DNA from: a virus
Length of the DNA stretch: 30,813 nt
Reading direction: 5' to 3' (one strand)
Virus record (IMG/VR): IMGVR_UViG_3300046559_000373
Coordinates: 1 to 30,813 of that record
Shown: piece after piece, positions 12,123-21,218 of the stretch
Numbering within the stretch: the stretch's first letter is position 1
Layout of the letters: each line of letters opens with the position of its first letter
Position numbers and translations under genes: made by a program
Notes under the pieces: model-generated
The model's input: the letters and a program-made list of their open reading frames with translations, nothing else
Told to the model about the DNA's origin: nothing
Database searches by the model: none

Positions 12123-12373
12123 TACTGTCTGGGATTCTGACGCCGTTCGGTGCGTTCCTCGAACATGGTGACGAGGGCCGTGAGCTTGTGGCCGACCTCC
12201 TGGATCTGGTCCGAGATTTCGTGCATATCCATCCGGACATTCGCCCGCCATTCCTCGAGATGATCGATCCGCGCTTCACTGCGACCCATACGAAACACGA
12301 CCCCAATCAGAAAAATACTGATCGTGACAAAGGATCCGATCAGACCGATGATGGCTTGCCATGCGCCGGTCAC
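12122..12373 (-). CDS. Holin-like/XhlA-type membrane protein, 83 aa
   Basis: Starts with GTG 12373. One N-terminal transmembrane helix (WQAIIGLIGSFVTISIFLIG) is followed by a cytoplasmic amphipathic coil (EARIDHLEEWRANVRMDMHE, ISDQIQEVGHKLTALVTM) and a basic tail. This is the layout of XhlA-type and related small phage proteins that act with holins or as the holin. It is directly coupled to the endolysin (TAATG). A phage gp-Rz-like spanin is less likely because no lipobox or long periplasmic coil is present. Confidence 0.72.
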   Translation of the reverse strand: MTGAWQAIIGLIGSFVTISIFLIGVVFRMGRSEARIDHLEEWRANVRMDMHEISDQIQEVGHKLTALVTMFEERTERRQNPRQ

Positions 12374-12410
12374 ACCACGCGTTCAGACATAAATGCTGAG
12401 TATACGCGCC

Positions 12411-13175
12411 TTAGACACTCAATTGTCGCCATCGGAGCACCGACCCAGCATGGCGCCGCGTCAGATCACTGCTTGAGGTATTCTGCGCCCAGCGCACCAC
12501 AAATCCAGAACTTCCGGTGCCACCACCGGTCGAAGAGGCCTGCCCTTGAAACCAGAGCGCATGGGGAATCGTATCCGTCCCTAAAGCGCTCACCGATGTT
12601 AAGGCAGACTGTCCAACGACTGAATTCAGTTGCCCCAACAAGCCGATATAGAGCGGGAATGAATAATTCCCAAACATTGTAGCGGGACCGCTGAAATCGA
12701 CCTTAAAGTCAGGAGTGCCGGCCCCGACTGGAGACGAATAGATCAACATCAATTCCCAGATATATATCTTGCCAGCAGTCATCGAGAAAAAGAGTTCATT
12801 ATCAGCCGTCAGGGTCGTGCTCGAGGAAATATCCTGATCCGTCGCGGCAATAACATCCGTCCAGAAGGAGGAACCACTTGGCCCAGTGGGTCCGGTCGCA
12901 CCTTGCGACCCAGTGCCACCACCGCTACCAGTGGCGCCCTGTGGACCCGTTGGACCGGTTGGTCCCAGTGTGCCGGTAGGACCTGTCGGCCCTGTCGATC
13001 CAGCCGGTCCAGTGGGTCCGGTCGGTCCGGTCGGTCCAAAGGCTCCAGTGCCGCCATCAACCAGCACTTGGCCTGAGGTGCCGCCCCACACGGCAATATG
13101 ACCGGCTCCTACGCCTCCCGTCGGTCCAATTACTTGTAGATTCGCGTCTGGAACTGGCGTGTAAGTGCAGGGCAT
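12411..13175 (-). CDS. Collagen-like tail fibre or receptor-binding protein, 254 aa
   Basis: Residues about 1-40 form a short beta-rich head ([35 protein letters not shown]). Residues about 46-102 are a collagen-like Gly-x-y block (repeated GPTGPTGP, interrupted by SGGG) that should form a triple helix, and the C-terminal 150 residues are a compact beta domain ([56 protein letters not shown]). Phage fibres of this design trimerise and bind host surface sugars. Position right after the tail-tip gene supports a distal fibre. The C-terminal domain is presumably the variable receptor-binding tip. Confidence 0.82.
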   Translation of the reverse strand: MPCTYTPVPDANLQVIGPTGGVGAGHIAVWGGTSGQVLVDGGTGAFGPTGPTGPTGPAGSTGPTGPTGTLGPTGPTGPQGATGSGGGTGSQGATGPTGPSGSSFWTDVIAATDQDISSSTTLTADNELFFSMTAGKIYIWELMLIYSSPVGAGTPDFKVDFSGPATMFGNYSFPLYIGLLGQLNSVVGQSALTSVSALGTDTIPHALWFQGQASSTGGGTGSSGFVVRWAQNTSSSDLTRRHAGSVLRWRQLSV

Positions 13176-13178
13176 TGA

Positions 13179-16100
13179 CTATGACCCCAACAAGCCGCTG
13201 ATGTCCCAGAGCGTGAGCGTCATAAGCCGCGTTTGCAGACTAATCTTGCGTCGCATGATGATGCACGGCTCATCGACATAGCCTAACGGTCCAGGCCCAT
13301 CTTCTGAGTTGAGTAAGATGCCTTCTCCGACGTCGACCGTGAGCCACGGATCAATCGGCACCTGGACTTGGATCATCGTCAAGCCGAATTCCAACCGACT
13401 CAACCGACGCTGCAGGATCCATTGAAAGTGATCCGTATTGTCTAGCATCTTGGAATTAATCGGTTGGCCTTGACGAATCCGGCCTTTATATTTCGCAATG
13501 CCAGCCGAACTGGTGTAGGTAAACGGACCCGCGCGTGCTTTGTCGAAATCAGGATCCCAATCACACGAGCCTGTCACGACGTTCTCGCGTTCCTCACCAG
13601 CCGTGCGAACCAGTGGTCCGAAAATGTCCGTGACATGGTTCAACCGAGGCCAGGCAGACGGATCGACGAATTCATCGAACCCGAAATCAATAATCTGTCC
13701 ATGTTGATTGATACCGATTTTGCTCTCGGTGTCCGTGTTCCACTGCCGCACGATGTCCAGATTCGATTGCCGCGTATCGGCATATTCAGACACGAGGATG
13801 CCATCATTGCCGAGTTGATCGATGAAGAATTGTTGACGAGCGGTAAAACTCGAACTGCGGACCATCGCCGTGCCGTCTTCGAATTGAGGAAAGACGAGGG
13901 CGGTGGCATAGGCTCCGGATGACCACTGATTGATCCAATGATTTTCGAGCCGATGCTGTTTCGCATCTTCGATCCGCATGATCGGGAGGCCAGACCCATC
14001 GCCAACGTCTTCAATGCCGATCGCATTAAATGCCAGCGTCACCACACCGTTGAGATGATCATCGAGCAGCGGTCCAGTCACGAACACGCCTGTTAACCAG
14101 AACGTCCGTCCGGTATCGGGATTGGTCAGTTCAAAATAGGGATTCCCAAACGGCCAATTGATGCCAGGCACCAAAATGTCAGCGCGTGTCGCCGGATCAA
14201 GTTTGATGCGATCGTGCGTCTGCAGGGCATCACCGCACCCGAGGTCTGACCCGTAGACGCCTGTATACCGAAACCACGGGCCAAGTCCAGTCGCGACAAA
14301 ACCCCACTCAGTTGCTGCCGGAGGTGCGGTCGTGCCCATCGATAGCAGCACATTCAAATCCCCGTAGCCAATCACGCCCGCGAGGCCGGTATAGCTATCA
14401 GGCACGGTGCCCATGCCTTCGAGTGTAATGGCGTCGGCCACACCGATAATGCTGCTCCAATCAGCGACGGTCGTATGGGCATCGACAGATGCTTGGAGTT
14501 CCGCCACGACTTGCTCGAGCGTGCTACCAGTGGACACCGGAGGATCCGGCACGAGACCCGTCAGATCAAACCGTCCAAGGAAATAGCCAGGAAGCAGACC
14601 CTTTGCGAAATTTCCCGCAGGACTGCCCCCTAATGGACTGGACGCATTTTCATCACTCTTTTCCCCATAGAGCAATGTGATGGGCTGCGTCTTCGTATCG
14701 CCCGTCATGTCAGGCGCAGCAGACCCCAGATCGCCAAAGGTCCAATTCGGATCTTGTCGGCCAGGTCCGAACGGACCAAAATCCGAGAACAGCCAATCCA
14801 CTCCCGTAATCTGTGATTGCAGCATCGATTCGAGCGCCGCTTGTTGCACGATGCCACGTTGCAGGATCCGCGGAGCAATATGCGCGGCACGAGCGGCATC
14901 CGAAGCTAGCTTGACCCGATATTCGTCACCGTCGATGTCTTGATCGGCGGAGAGATCACGGAATAAGCGATCCCGAATATCAGACAATTGCAACGTTGCC
15001 GTTCCTGCCTCGAACCCGCCCTGTTCATTTCCGAGGCCATGCTCGATGTCACCAATCGCGAGCATGCCAGATTCTTTCCGGCCGCCTTCGTAGCCGCTAT
15101 CATCGGCCAATTCTTCAAAGGCCCGCCGATATGTCGTCTTGACCAAGCTTGGATAATCCTCGTGCACCAGCTCGATCCACGGTTCGAGCGTGCTACGCGT
15201 CACATCGCCGGTCAGGACTTCGCCATCATCTGGATCGGCATGTTGTGGCACGGTCCCGACACCATCGCCGAGATTGTATTGTTGTCCTCCGCCCACGCCA
15301 CCGACGTTGCATCCAGCCTTGCCCTTGCCACCATTCGTGACTTGTGCCTGTGGCGCGCACGGTGTCTGCGCTGCCATTGGTGTCGATACCGGAACGGTGC
15401 CCGTAAACCGTCCAATGATCAGATATAAAAATTGCGCGTTGTCTGAGGTCGTAATCGTCCACGTAATCGCGCAGCCGGTGAACGTGATCCCGACCGATCC
15501 CGCCGATTTTAAGGCACTGAAACGCTCAGCGGACACGATCGCCGCATTCGTGGCTTCATAGCGTTCGGTGCCGCCGGCATTATCCCCATCGACGGACCAA
15601 TTGACCCGTTGATGGCCATGCATATCCACGGCGCCGAGAGCCAATGAGCTTTGAACGGTATCGATACTGGTGCTCGCGATGTTGCCATCGCCCAGAAAGA
15701 GAGCCGCCAAAGCACGCGTGCTGCCACTGATGGAGGCACTGCCAGAAGTGGTAGGCGCCACGATCGCGCCGGCCACGGCTGAAATGCCACTGATTACCAG
15801 ATACGCAATCCGTCCTGAATGGGCTGTCAGCCAATTGATGGTGAATCCGTCACTGTTCAGAGAGACGGCAGACGCTTCACACGCAATACCACCAGCGCCA
15901 GCCGCCACGAGACAGCGATCCGTCCGTTGATAGCGCCGGAGCTTGGGCGAACCAACCAGCGCCGTATCATTGCTGGCAGCCCCTTGTGCAGAGGCGGTGA
16001 ACCAGCCGAAGCCATTCGGACCAAAACCAGCCGTCGTGACCGGCACGGAGGTATTCAACGAGGGCAAAAGAATGGTCACCACTGGATCTACCGAGAGCCC

Positions 16101-16574
16101 ACTGATCGTTTGATTCCCCGTGCTCCCGCTCATGGCCGCATCGCCCACTTGCAGCGCGAGCGTATCGCCCCCGAAGGCGATGAAATCGATCAGAATCCCA
16201 GAAAAGCCAGCCGCGGTGGTCCAGTTGATCGTGAACTGTCCAGAGGCCATTGCCGACACATGGCCAATTGAATCAAATGTTTCATTGATATCTTCAATGC
16301 AAATGGCCGCATCATTGCGATAACCCACGGAGGTATCCAGGCTGCCGAATTGAGAGAGATGAGAAATACAAATCTCATGAGTCCCATCGCTGAATCCGTA
16401 AATCTGATGCTGATCCGCATCGGCGAATCCCGTGGCCGTTTGACAGACACTCCAGAAGATAAAGCCTTTGGGCGTAAAGGGGAGGTTGAATTCGTCAACC
16501 AACCCGGTAATGTCTTGCGTGCCAGTTCCGGAGCGCTTCACGAAGCTCCCGACATAACACGCGACGGTGCTCAT
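13179..16574 (-). CDS. Large tail-tip/baseplate hub-like protein, 1131 aa
   Basis: A two-part protein. Residues about 1-400 are repetitive, Ser/Thr/Gly-rich and beta-sheet-like with two related copies (for example GQFTINWTTAAGFSGILIDF and DGFTINWLTAHSGRIAYLVI), suggesting duplicated lectin- or Ig-like domains. A Gly-rich linker with four Cys (APQAQVTNGGKGKAGCNVGG) follows. The C-terminal 650 residues resemble phage minor tail/tip proteins that build the hub (LQLSDIRDRLFRDLSADQD, RIKLDPATRADILVPGINW, DPWLTVDVGEGILLNSEDG, LTLWDISGLLGS). Place in the order (after the distal tail protein, before the fibre) fits a tail-associated hub. It overlaps its upstream neighbour by ATGA. The N-terminal half may be a decoration or adhesin module fused to a conserved hub. 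No enzymatic motif seen. Confidence 0.75.
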   Translation of the reverse strand: MSTVACYVGSFVKRSGTGTQDITGLVDEFNLPFTPKGFIFWSVCQTATGFADADQHQIYGFSDGTHEICISHLSQFGSLDTSVGYRNDAAICIEDINETFDSIGHVSAMASGQFTINWTTAAGFSGILIDFIAFGGDTLALQVGDAAMSGSTGNQTISGLSVDPVVTILLPSLNTSVPVTTAGFGPNGFGWFTASAQGAASNDTALVGSPKLRRYQRTDRCLVAAGAGGIACEASAVSLNSDGFTINWLTAHSGRIAYLVISGISAVAGAIVAPTTSGSASISGSTRALAALFLGDGNIASTSIDTVQSSLALGAVDMHGHQRVNWSVDGDNAGGTERYEATNAAIVSAERFSALKSAGSVGITFTGCAITWTITTSDNAQFLYLIIGRFTGTVPVSTPMAAQTPCAPQAQVTNGGKGKAGCNVGGVGGGQQYNLGDGVGTVPQHADPDDGEVLTGDVTRSTLEPWIELVHEDYPSLVKTTYRRAFEELADDSGYEGGRKESGMLAIGDIEHGLGNEQGGFEAGTATLQLSDIRDRLFRDLSADQDIDGDEYRVKLASDAARAAHIAPRILQRGIVQQAALESMLQSQITGVDWLFSDFGPFGPGRQDPNWTFGDLGSAAPDMTGDTKTQPITLLYGEKSDENASSPLGGSPAGNFAKGLLPGYFLGRFDLTGLVPDPPVSTGSTLEQVVAELQASVDAHTTVADWSSIIGVADAITLEGMGTVPDSYTGLAGVIGYGDLNVLLSMGTTAPPAATEWGFVATGLGPWFRYTGVYGSDLGCGDALQTHDRIKLDPATRADILVPGINWPFGNPYFELTNPDTGRTFWLTGVFVTGPLLDDHLNGVVTLAFNAIGIEDVGDGSGLPIMRIEDAKQHRLENHWINQWSSGAYATALVFPQFEDGTAMVRSSSFTARQQFFIDQLGNDGILVSEYADTRQSNLDIVRQWNTDTESKIGINQHGQIIDFGFDEFVDPSAWPRLNHVTDIFGPLVRTAGEERENVVTGSCDWDPDFDKARAGPFTYTSSAGIAKYKGRIRQGQPINSKMLDNTDHFQWILQRRLSRLEFGLTMIQVQVPIDPWLTVDVGEGILLNSEDGPGPLGYVDEPCIIMRRKISLQTRLMTLTLWDISGLLGS

Positions 16575-17386
16575 GCGACCGGCTTACCCTTGGAGATCTC
16601 GTTGAAGGTGAGACCGACTTGCACATAGGTCGTGGTATTGATGCGGATCGTTTGTGATTGCGTCGGCTGCAACCGGCCGAACATGCCCTCATAGGTTCCA
16701 GGTTTTGGCCAGACAAATCCAGGCAAGCCATCACCATAATTGGTATCAGCCCAGAGCTCGAGGTCTAGGGCATCGGCCACCGAGCACGTCGTTTTCAGCG
16801 TCAATTGTCTCGTGCGTGTTCGCAAAGGAAATGTCAGATCGGTCCCGTAATCGTTCTGATGTCGAACGGCATAGCCCGTCTGCGCCTGCTGAAACCCATA
16901 TTGCCAATCGCGATTGGTAAATGTGCGCTTGGGCCCGTAGAGCAGCACGGCGCCGCCCATGATCAGATCGGTCGTCATGCCGTTGATGACCAGATCGAAG
17001 GCATTCGACGTGCGATGCGAGGCATTGGTATCCAACGTGGTCAGGTCAGCCGCGATCGTCCGAGGAATCCCACTCGGCAGCATCGTCGGAATCGTAATCG
17101 AGACGTTCATGCCGTCATCGCTCGTCAGATGCAGACTGCCGCTGATATTCGAACAGGGAATCACCAGCACATCGGCCTGTTGTTTAGGTGCCGGCGATCC
17201 ACCTGAGAGATGGAAGCGCAACCGATACTGATTCGGCGAGCCTGGCGAGCCCCAGCGCACGCGATCGGCGGGCCGATACGTCAGGAGCGTCGAGGCACTA
17301 TAGGTGGTCAGCGGCGTTGGCGTCGCGACCACACTGGCTCCGATCAGGATGTTGTCAGAGAATCGCTGATGAATGGATGACGACAT
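16571..17386 (-). CDS. Distal tail protein-like, 271 aa
   Basis: ATG 17386 overlaps the tape-measure stop (TAATG). The protein is beta-rich: N-terminal VRWGSPGSPNQYRLRFHLSG, central SGSLHLTSDDGMNVSITIPT and AFDLVINGMTTDLIMGGAVL, and C-terminal SQTIRINTTTYVQVGLTFNE. The position directly after the tape measure is where siphoviruses encode the distal tail protein that joins tube and tip. No specific family match is visible by eye, so the label rests mainly on synteny and fold type. Confidence 0.65.
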   Translation of the reverse strand: MSSSIHQRFSDNILIGASVVATPTPLTTYSASTLLTYRPADRVRWGSPGSPNQYRLRFHLSGGSPAPKQQADVLVIPCSNISGSLHLTSDDGMNVSITIPTMLPSGIPRTIAADLTTLDTNASHRTSNAFDLVINGMTTDLIMGGAVLLYGPKRTFTNRDWQYGFQQAQTGYAVRHQNDYGTDLTFPLRTRTRQLTLKTTCSVADALDLELWADTNYGDGLPGFVWPKPGTYEGMFGRLQPTQSQTIRINTTTYVQVGLTFNEISKGKPVA

Positions 17387-19950
17387 TAGACCGGCAATCC
17401 CAGCGCCCGCTTCGTCTTGATACCGGCGCCGTATTTATCCTGCGCCATGCGATTGATCGTGTTCTCCGCCACCACGCGCCCATCGAGGACGACTTGCACC
17501 GTAATCGGTCCACCACCAGGACCAGACGATCCACCTTGCGGCGTAAATGTGGCCCGTTCTGGTCCGGCTTCGCCCGCCAGGAACAACGTCGGTTTCGTCA
17601 CTAGGTAATCACCACCACTGGCTTGAGGACTCACGGGAAGCGAAGGCGTATCGAACGCAATCGGAATGTGAATCGTAAAGTCGAATTCGCTCTTGATATT
17701 GTCAGCCGCCGTCTGTGCGGCCGACGTGAAATCGTTCTGGAGGGCATTCGCGGTATCGGTATTCTGCGCGTGGACGTAGCCCGTCAGGTCGCTATTGATC
17801 ACCTTCTGTTGATCGGCTGATGTCTGAGCGGCCGCCGTCGTCGCATCAGCTGCCGTCTGTGCCGCCGATTGGGCATCCTTGATCTGCACATCTAGGGCAT
17901 CGCGTTGGGCGCGTTGCTGCTGTTCAATCACGCCGATCTGCGCTTCTGGCGCCTCTTGCCCGATGCTCTGGTTGAGACTGTCTCGCTGACTAATCAGCTT
18001 CTGCAGATTCGAGTCGACAGCCGTGGCCGCAGTCGTCTGCGCTTGCGTCGTCGCCAGCCACGCTTTCGCCGCGGCATCGCCGGCATCCGCTAAGGCCTGC
18101 TGATACGCTATATACGCCTTGGTCGCATCCTCAGCTGTATACTGGCCCGTCTTCACGCCGTCGTAAATCTTCTGATAGGTCGCATTCGCGATATCGGCCG
18201 CATGAATCAACTCATCGTGGCTCTTGATGCCCAGGCTGCTGATATCGCTCTCGATTTCGCCAGACCGCTTCAAGGCCTCATTGAGTTTGTCGACGGCGGC
18301 CTGCGTCGCGGCTGCCCCCTGCCGTTCCGCATCCCAGGCGGCCTTAATGTCCGCTTGTGCCTGCTCGCGTGTTTTCCCAATATCGGCATAGGCCTGTCCG
18401 ACTTTGTTGATGAAGTCCGTGGTCGATCCGAATTGCTTCTGCAGGTCCGCGACAATGTTCCGTCCAGCCGTTTCCTGCGCCGATGGACCGCCAATGCTGA
18501 ATAGCTTATTCAGCGCCAGGCTGAGCACACTGCCGAGCCCTGGCAGGATATCGTTGATGAATCCGCCGACTGCTCCGCCGATGCCTTGTCCGAGCAGGTC
18601 TTCGAAGGTCTTCGAAATATCGGTTCCGAAATGCGTCACCAGGCTTTTGCCAAGGTCCGCGCCAATGTCGGCGCCGAAGGCTTCGATCGCGCCCTTGAGT
18701 CCTCCGCCTCCTGTTAACGCTTGCTGAATCAGATTCGGCAGACTCTGCAGACTCTTAGAAATATTGTCGCTAAAGGCTTTGCCGAAGTCGTTCGCATGGC
18801 TCGCGGCTTGGTCCAGGGTCGGTCCCACGTCCGTGCTAAACGCGGCCATCGATTCTTCCATCTGGCCTTGCGTCACTTTGAATGCGGTGCCGACCTTTTC
18901 AATTCCGCCCAGAAAGGCCTCGGTCGGACCAAACGCCTCACGCTGCACATCGCCCAGCTTCGTAAAGGACTTCACCAAGTCCACGGTGTTTTGATTGGAC
19001 CGCTTGAGTTGGGCTTCCTGGTCCTTCATCATGGCGTAGAAGCTCTTGGCGATGTCGTCGTAAATCTTCGTGAGCTTCCTCGCCGTGTCCTCGTTCAGTC
19101 GCTGCTCGAATTGCGCTTCCTCTTGGGCGGCCTTTTTCTGGGCTTCCAAGCCAGCCTTCATCTGCGCGACCACGTCGGATGGCCCACCGACGACCAGTCC
19201 AACATTCGCCAAACCTTCAGACCGTGCCGCTTCCTCCGCTGCGAGGTCGCGCACTTTCTTCGCCGCTTCACTCAGTTTGTCAATGTAGTCCTGTGCCGCG
19301 AGTGCCGGATCCAAGAGCAGTTGATGGCGTTGCACCTCTTCAAGAATCTTCACCGCCTGGGCGAGATTCGAAACTTCATGGCCAGACGCCTTGGCGGCGC
19401 GCTCCAGCACGTCTTGCTTGTTAATGAAATCAGCTTCGGTCTGAATGGCCTTTTCGCTGGCATCGAGATATTTTTTCAGCGCAAGATAGAGCACGTCGAA
19501 GACGACCACCACGGCCGTAATCGGCCCGATCAGCGCGGTCATCGTCGCCGCGAACCCTTCCGTCGCCACCGTCAACCCAGCCGCCGCCTCGGTCGCCGCC
19601 ACTTCGGCCTCGGCCGTCGTAAACAGCACCGAGCCATAGGCGCCAGATGCGGTCGTGGCTTCGACCGTGGCCACAGTGGACGCCTGCAGGGCCACCGTCT
19701 CGCCAGCAATCATCGCGTCGAGCTGTTCATTTGAGAGCGTGGCCAGATCCTGCGCGCCAGCGAGAGCCGTAGTTGCCGTGGCGAGTTCGGCCACACCCGT
19801 CGTCGCGACCGAGGAACTGGCCCCGATGGCATTCGCTGCTGTCGCCGCGTCAGTAGCTTGCGTCTGGAACGTGGCCGTCGAGGCATTCGCCTTGTTCACT
19901 TCGGCGATATAGCTCGAAAAGTCCGCTTCGAATTTGCCGGTAATGGCCAT
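17386..19950 (-). CDS. Tail tape measure protein, 854 aa
   Basis: Longest gene of the tail block, in the expected place after the tail chaperone pair. The N-terminus (MAITGKFEADFSSYIAEVNK) starts an Ala/Thr-rich helical region. Hydrophobic segments lie near residues 130-160 (TMTALIGPITAVVVVFDVLY) and 455-490 (GIGGAVGGFINDILPGLGSV), as in tape measures that insert into the host membrane. The rest is long helical, Ala/Gln-rich coiled coil, and the C-terminus carries a beta motif (PITVQVVLDGRVVAENTINR) common to phage tape measures. By the usual rule of about 0.15 nm per residue, the tail would be about 125-130 nm. No lysozyme or peptidase domain is evident. ATG 19950 overlaps the chaperone stop as TGATG. 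Confidence 0.9.
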   Translation of the reverse strand: MAITGKFEADFSSYIAEVNKANASTATFQTQATDAATAANAIGASSSVATTGVAELATATTALAGAQDLATLSNEQLDAMIAGETVALQASTVATVEATTASGAYGSVLFTTAEAEVAATEAAAGLTVATEGFAATMTALIGPITAVVVVFDVLYLALKKYLDASEKAIQTEADFINKQDVLERAAKASGHEVSNLAQAVKILEEVQRHQLLLDPALAAQDYIDKLSEAAKKVRDLAAEEAARSEGLANVGLVVGGPSDVVAQMKAGLEAQKKAAQEEAQFEQRLNEDTARKLTKIYDDIAKSFYAMMKDQEAQLKRSNQNTVDLVKSFTKLGDVQREAFGPTEAFLGGIEKVGTAFKVTQGQMEESMAAFSTDVGPTLDQAASHANDFGKAFSDNISKSLQSLPNLIQQALTGGGGLKGAIEAFGADIGADLGKSLVTHFGTDISKTFEDLLGQGIGGAVGGFINDILPGLGSVLSLALNKLFSIGGPSAQETAGRNIVADLQKQFGSTTDFINKVGQAYADIGKTREQAQADIKAAWDAERQGAAATQAAVDKLNEALKRSGEIESDISSLGIKSHDELIHAADIANATYQKIYDGVKTGQYTAEDATKAYIAYQQALADAGDAAAKAWLATTQAQTTAATAVDSNLQKLISQRDSLNQSIGQEAPEAQIGVIEQQQRAQRDALDVQIKDAQSAAQTAADATTAAAQTSADQQKVINSDLTGYVHAQNTDTANALQNDFTSAAQTAADNIKSEFDFTIHIPIAFDTPSLPVSPQASGGDYLVTKPTLFLAGEAGPERATFTPQGGSSGPGGGPITVQVVLDGRVVAENTINRMAQDKYGAGIKTKRALGLPV

Positions 19951-20452
19951 CAGTCCTCGTCGCGCTTGCGCTGTTCGTCAGCAATCATCGCCAGCAAGAC
20001 CTCGTAATCGTCACGGCTCAATTCGCGCACCCAGTCGATCCGCCAGTGCATTAGCCTAGCGATGCTGAGATCGCTCCGGATGGCAGCGTCCCAGCCTTCC
20101 CGTTTTTTCGCGCCTCACGTTCGGCTTCCACCTGCGTCTCATGCGCGTCGATCGCGTCTTTGACTTCGCGGAAACTCTCGAGGTCAAGCGCCTTGATCGC
20201 GCTCTCGCTCACCTCGACGGGTAGTCCGCCTTGATCGCAAAACGACCACGAGACGAGATAGGCCACCATCTTCGTCAGGCCGACCTTCTCCGGGTCGAGC
20301 TCGAACGGCTCACCCGATCGCGCCTGTTTCACGAAGTCAGAGAACACGCGCCGTTGTTCGCCCGCGTTCAGTTCTTTTTTGAGAATGAGGTAATCGCCAT
20401 CAGACAGATCGATTCTGATGGTCTCCGGCTGCACAAACCGAGAACGACCCAT
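19950..20452 (-). CDS. Tail assembly chaperone, frameshifted long form (GT-like), 167 aa
   Basis: Frame 0 from 20452 to the slippery heptamer at 20108-20102, then the -1 frame from 20102 to TGA at 19950. The extension of 50 residues begins REGWDAAIRSDLSIARLMHW and ends ADEQRKRDED. It is open with no stop and is typical of T-domain extensions (Trp- and Leu-rich helix then charged end). An ATG inside it (20051, TAATG overlap) could also make a separate 33-residue peptide, so both routes may operate. It is the functional equivalent of lambda gpGT. Confidence 0.82.
20051..20452 (-). CDS. Tail assembly chaperone, short form (G-like), 133 aa
   Basis: I chose ATG 20452, because AAAGGGG lies 8 bases upstream; a GTG three codons earlier would overlap that site. 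Beta-rich N-terminus (FVQPETIRIDLSDGDYLILK) then helical middle (ELNAGEQRRVFSDFVKQARS) and a charged helix (EAERE ARKNGK). This is the frame-0 product of the G/GT pair that holds the tape measure unfolded before tube polymerisation. It ends 16 codons after a slippery A AAA AAC, and most ribosomes should make this form. Confidence 0.85.
   Translation of the reverse strand: MGRSRFVQPETIRIDLSDGDYLILKKELNAGEQRRVFSDFVKQARSGEPFELDPEKVGLTKMVAYLVSWSFCDQGGLPVEVSESAIKALDLESFREVKDAIDAHETQVEAEREARKNGKAGTLPSGAISASLG
20064..20108 (-). promoter_or_regulatory. Programmed -1 ribosomal frameshift signal
   Basis: Heptamer A AAA AAC at 20108-20102 is in the correct frame (codons CGA AAA AAC). A 6-nt spacer GGGAAG leads to a stem of 11 bp (20095-20085 with 20075-20064, one G-T pair and one bulged A at 20071) with a 9-nt loop. 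The -1 frame stays open for 50 codons to 19950. Confidence 0.88.
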
Positions 20453-20497
20453 AGAAAACACCCCTTTAGAACACCCGTTGGACTCGTTTCCGTCGAC

Positions 20498-20773
20498 TTA
20501 TTGCAACGGCGGACCGAGCGTCGCCGTTAACTGCTGCTCTGAGATATCAAGATCCTGCACGTCCCAGCACCAGCGCCCGCCTTCGCGCGGCGCCGTAAAC
20601 AGGAGCGGCCGCTGCCGAGACTGATACGTGTCAAGTGTGCGCACCCGTGCCGTCAGCTTCCACGTCGGTTTGTCTTTCTCTTTGACAATGCGCCAATCAG
20701 TGAGTGTCGCCGCCGAGCGATAGCCCCACAGGAGCGACCCTGTAGGGCCATGTAATGTCACTGCGCCAAACAT
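20498..20773 (-). CDS. Small tail-region protein, 91 aa
   Basis: ATG 20773 begins six bases after the tail-tube stop. The protein is beta-rich with many Trp and Arg (MFGAVTLHGPTGSLLWGYRS, WRIVKEKDKPTWKLTARVRT, GGRWCWDVQDLDISEQQ). Genes of this size between tube and chaperone often encode tail accessory proteins; the function here is unknown. Confidence 0.72.
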   Translation of the reverse strand: MFGAVTLHGPTGSLLWGYRSAATLTDWRIVKEKDKPTWKLTARVRTLDTYQSRQRPLLFTAPREGGRWCWDVQDLDISEQQLTATLGPPLQ

Positions 20774-20779
20774 ACGGCG

Positions 20780-21187
20780 TTAGGACGGAAGCGTCCACGT
20801 CCCGCCGGCCACGAACGTGCCGGCAATCTTGGGCGCAGCTAGTGTGCAATCGATGTCCACGTCGAGATACGCCAATCCGCCAAACAGCGTCGTCGGATTG
20901 CTCGTGGAGTTGTTCCCGAGCTGCAGATAGCCAGGCGTGCCAGATTGCGACGCGGCGACCAAATGCAGTTCTGCGGCGTTGAAGAATCCGGTCAGCGACC
21001 CACTCACGTCAGGAATGCCTGGGACATACATCTTGTTGGCATCCTGAAAACAGGTCACATCTTCCTTCGGTGTCTTCAGACTGATCTTCCAGCCGTTGAG
21101 GCTGATGATCGTCTGCAGGTTCGGCGGTGACACCACGCCGAGTGCATTCCACTTCACCGTGCCGTATCGTCCAGTCAAAATCGCCAT
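20780..21187 (-). CDS. Major tail tube protein, 135 aa
   Basis: ATG 21187 has AGGAG 7 bases upstream, a strong site expected for an abundant structural protein. The sequence is beta-dominated with a short helical part: LTGRYGTVKWNALGVVSPPN, GWKISLKTPKEDVTCFQDAN and PDVSGSLTGFFNAAELHLVA, followed by YLDVDIDCTLAAPKIAGTFV. This strand pattern and the SGSLTGF segment fit small siphovirus tube subunits that stack as hexamers. Position after the tail terminator and before the chaperone agrees. Confidence 0.8.
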   Translation of the reverse strand: MAILTGRYGTVKWNALGVVSPPNLQTIISLNGWKISLKTPKEDVTCFQDANKMYVPGIPDVSGSLTGFFNAAELHLVAASQSGTPGYLQLGNNSTSNPTTLFGGLAYLDVDIDCTLAAPKIAGTFVAGGTWTLPS

Positions 21188-21218
21188 CGTCTGCTCCTGT
21201 TCTGAATCCCCGATCGCC

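Noticed and set aside
12870-13060. Possible CRISPR or tandem repeat array
   Set aside because: Repeats are Gly-x-y codons of the collagen-like fibre; no spacers.
18721-19734. 337-codon plus-strand ORF
   Set aside because: Shadow of the tape-measure gene; Arg/His/Leu-rich with no recognisable domain.
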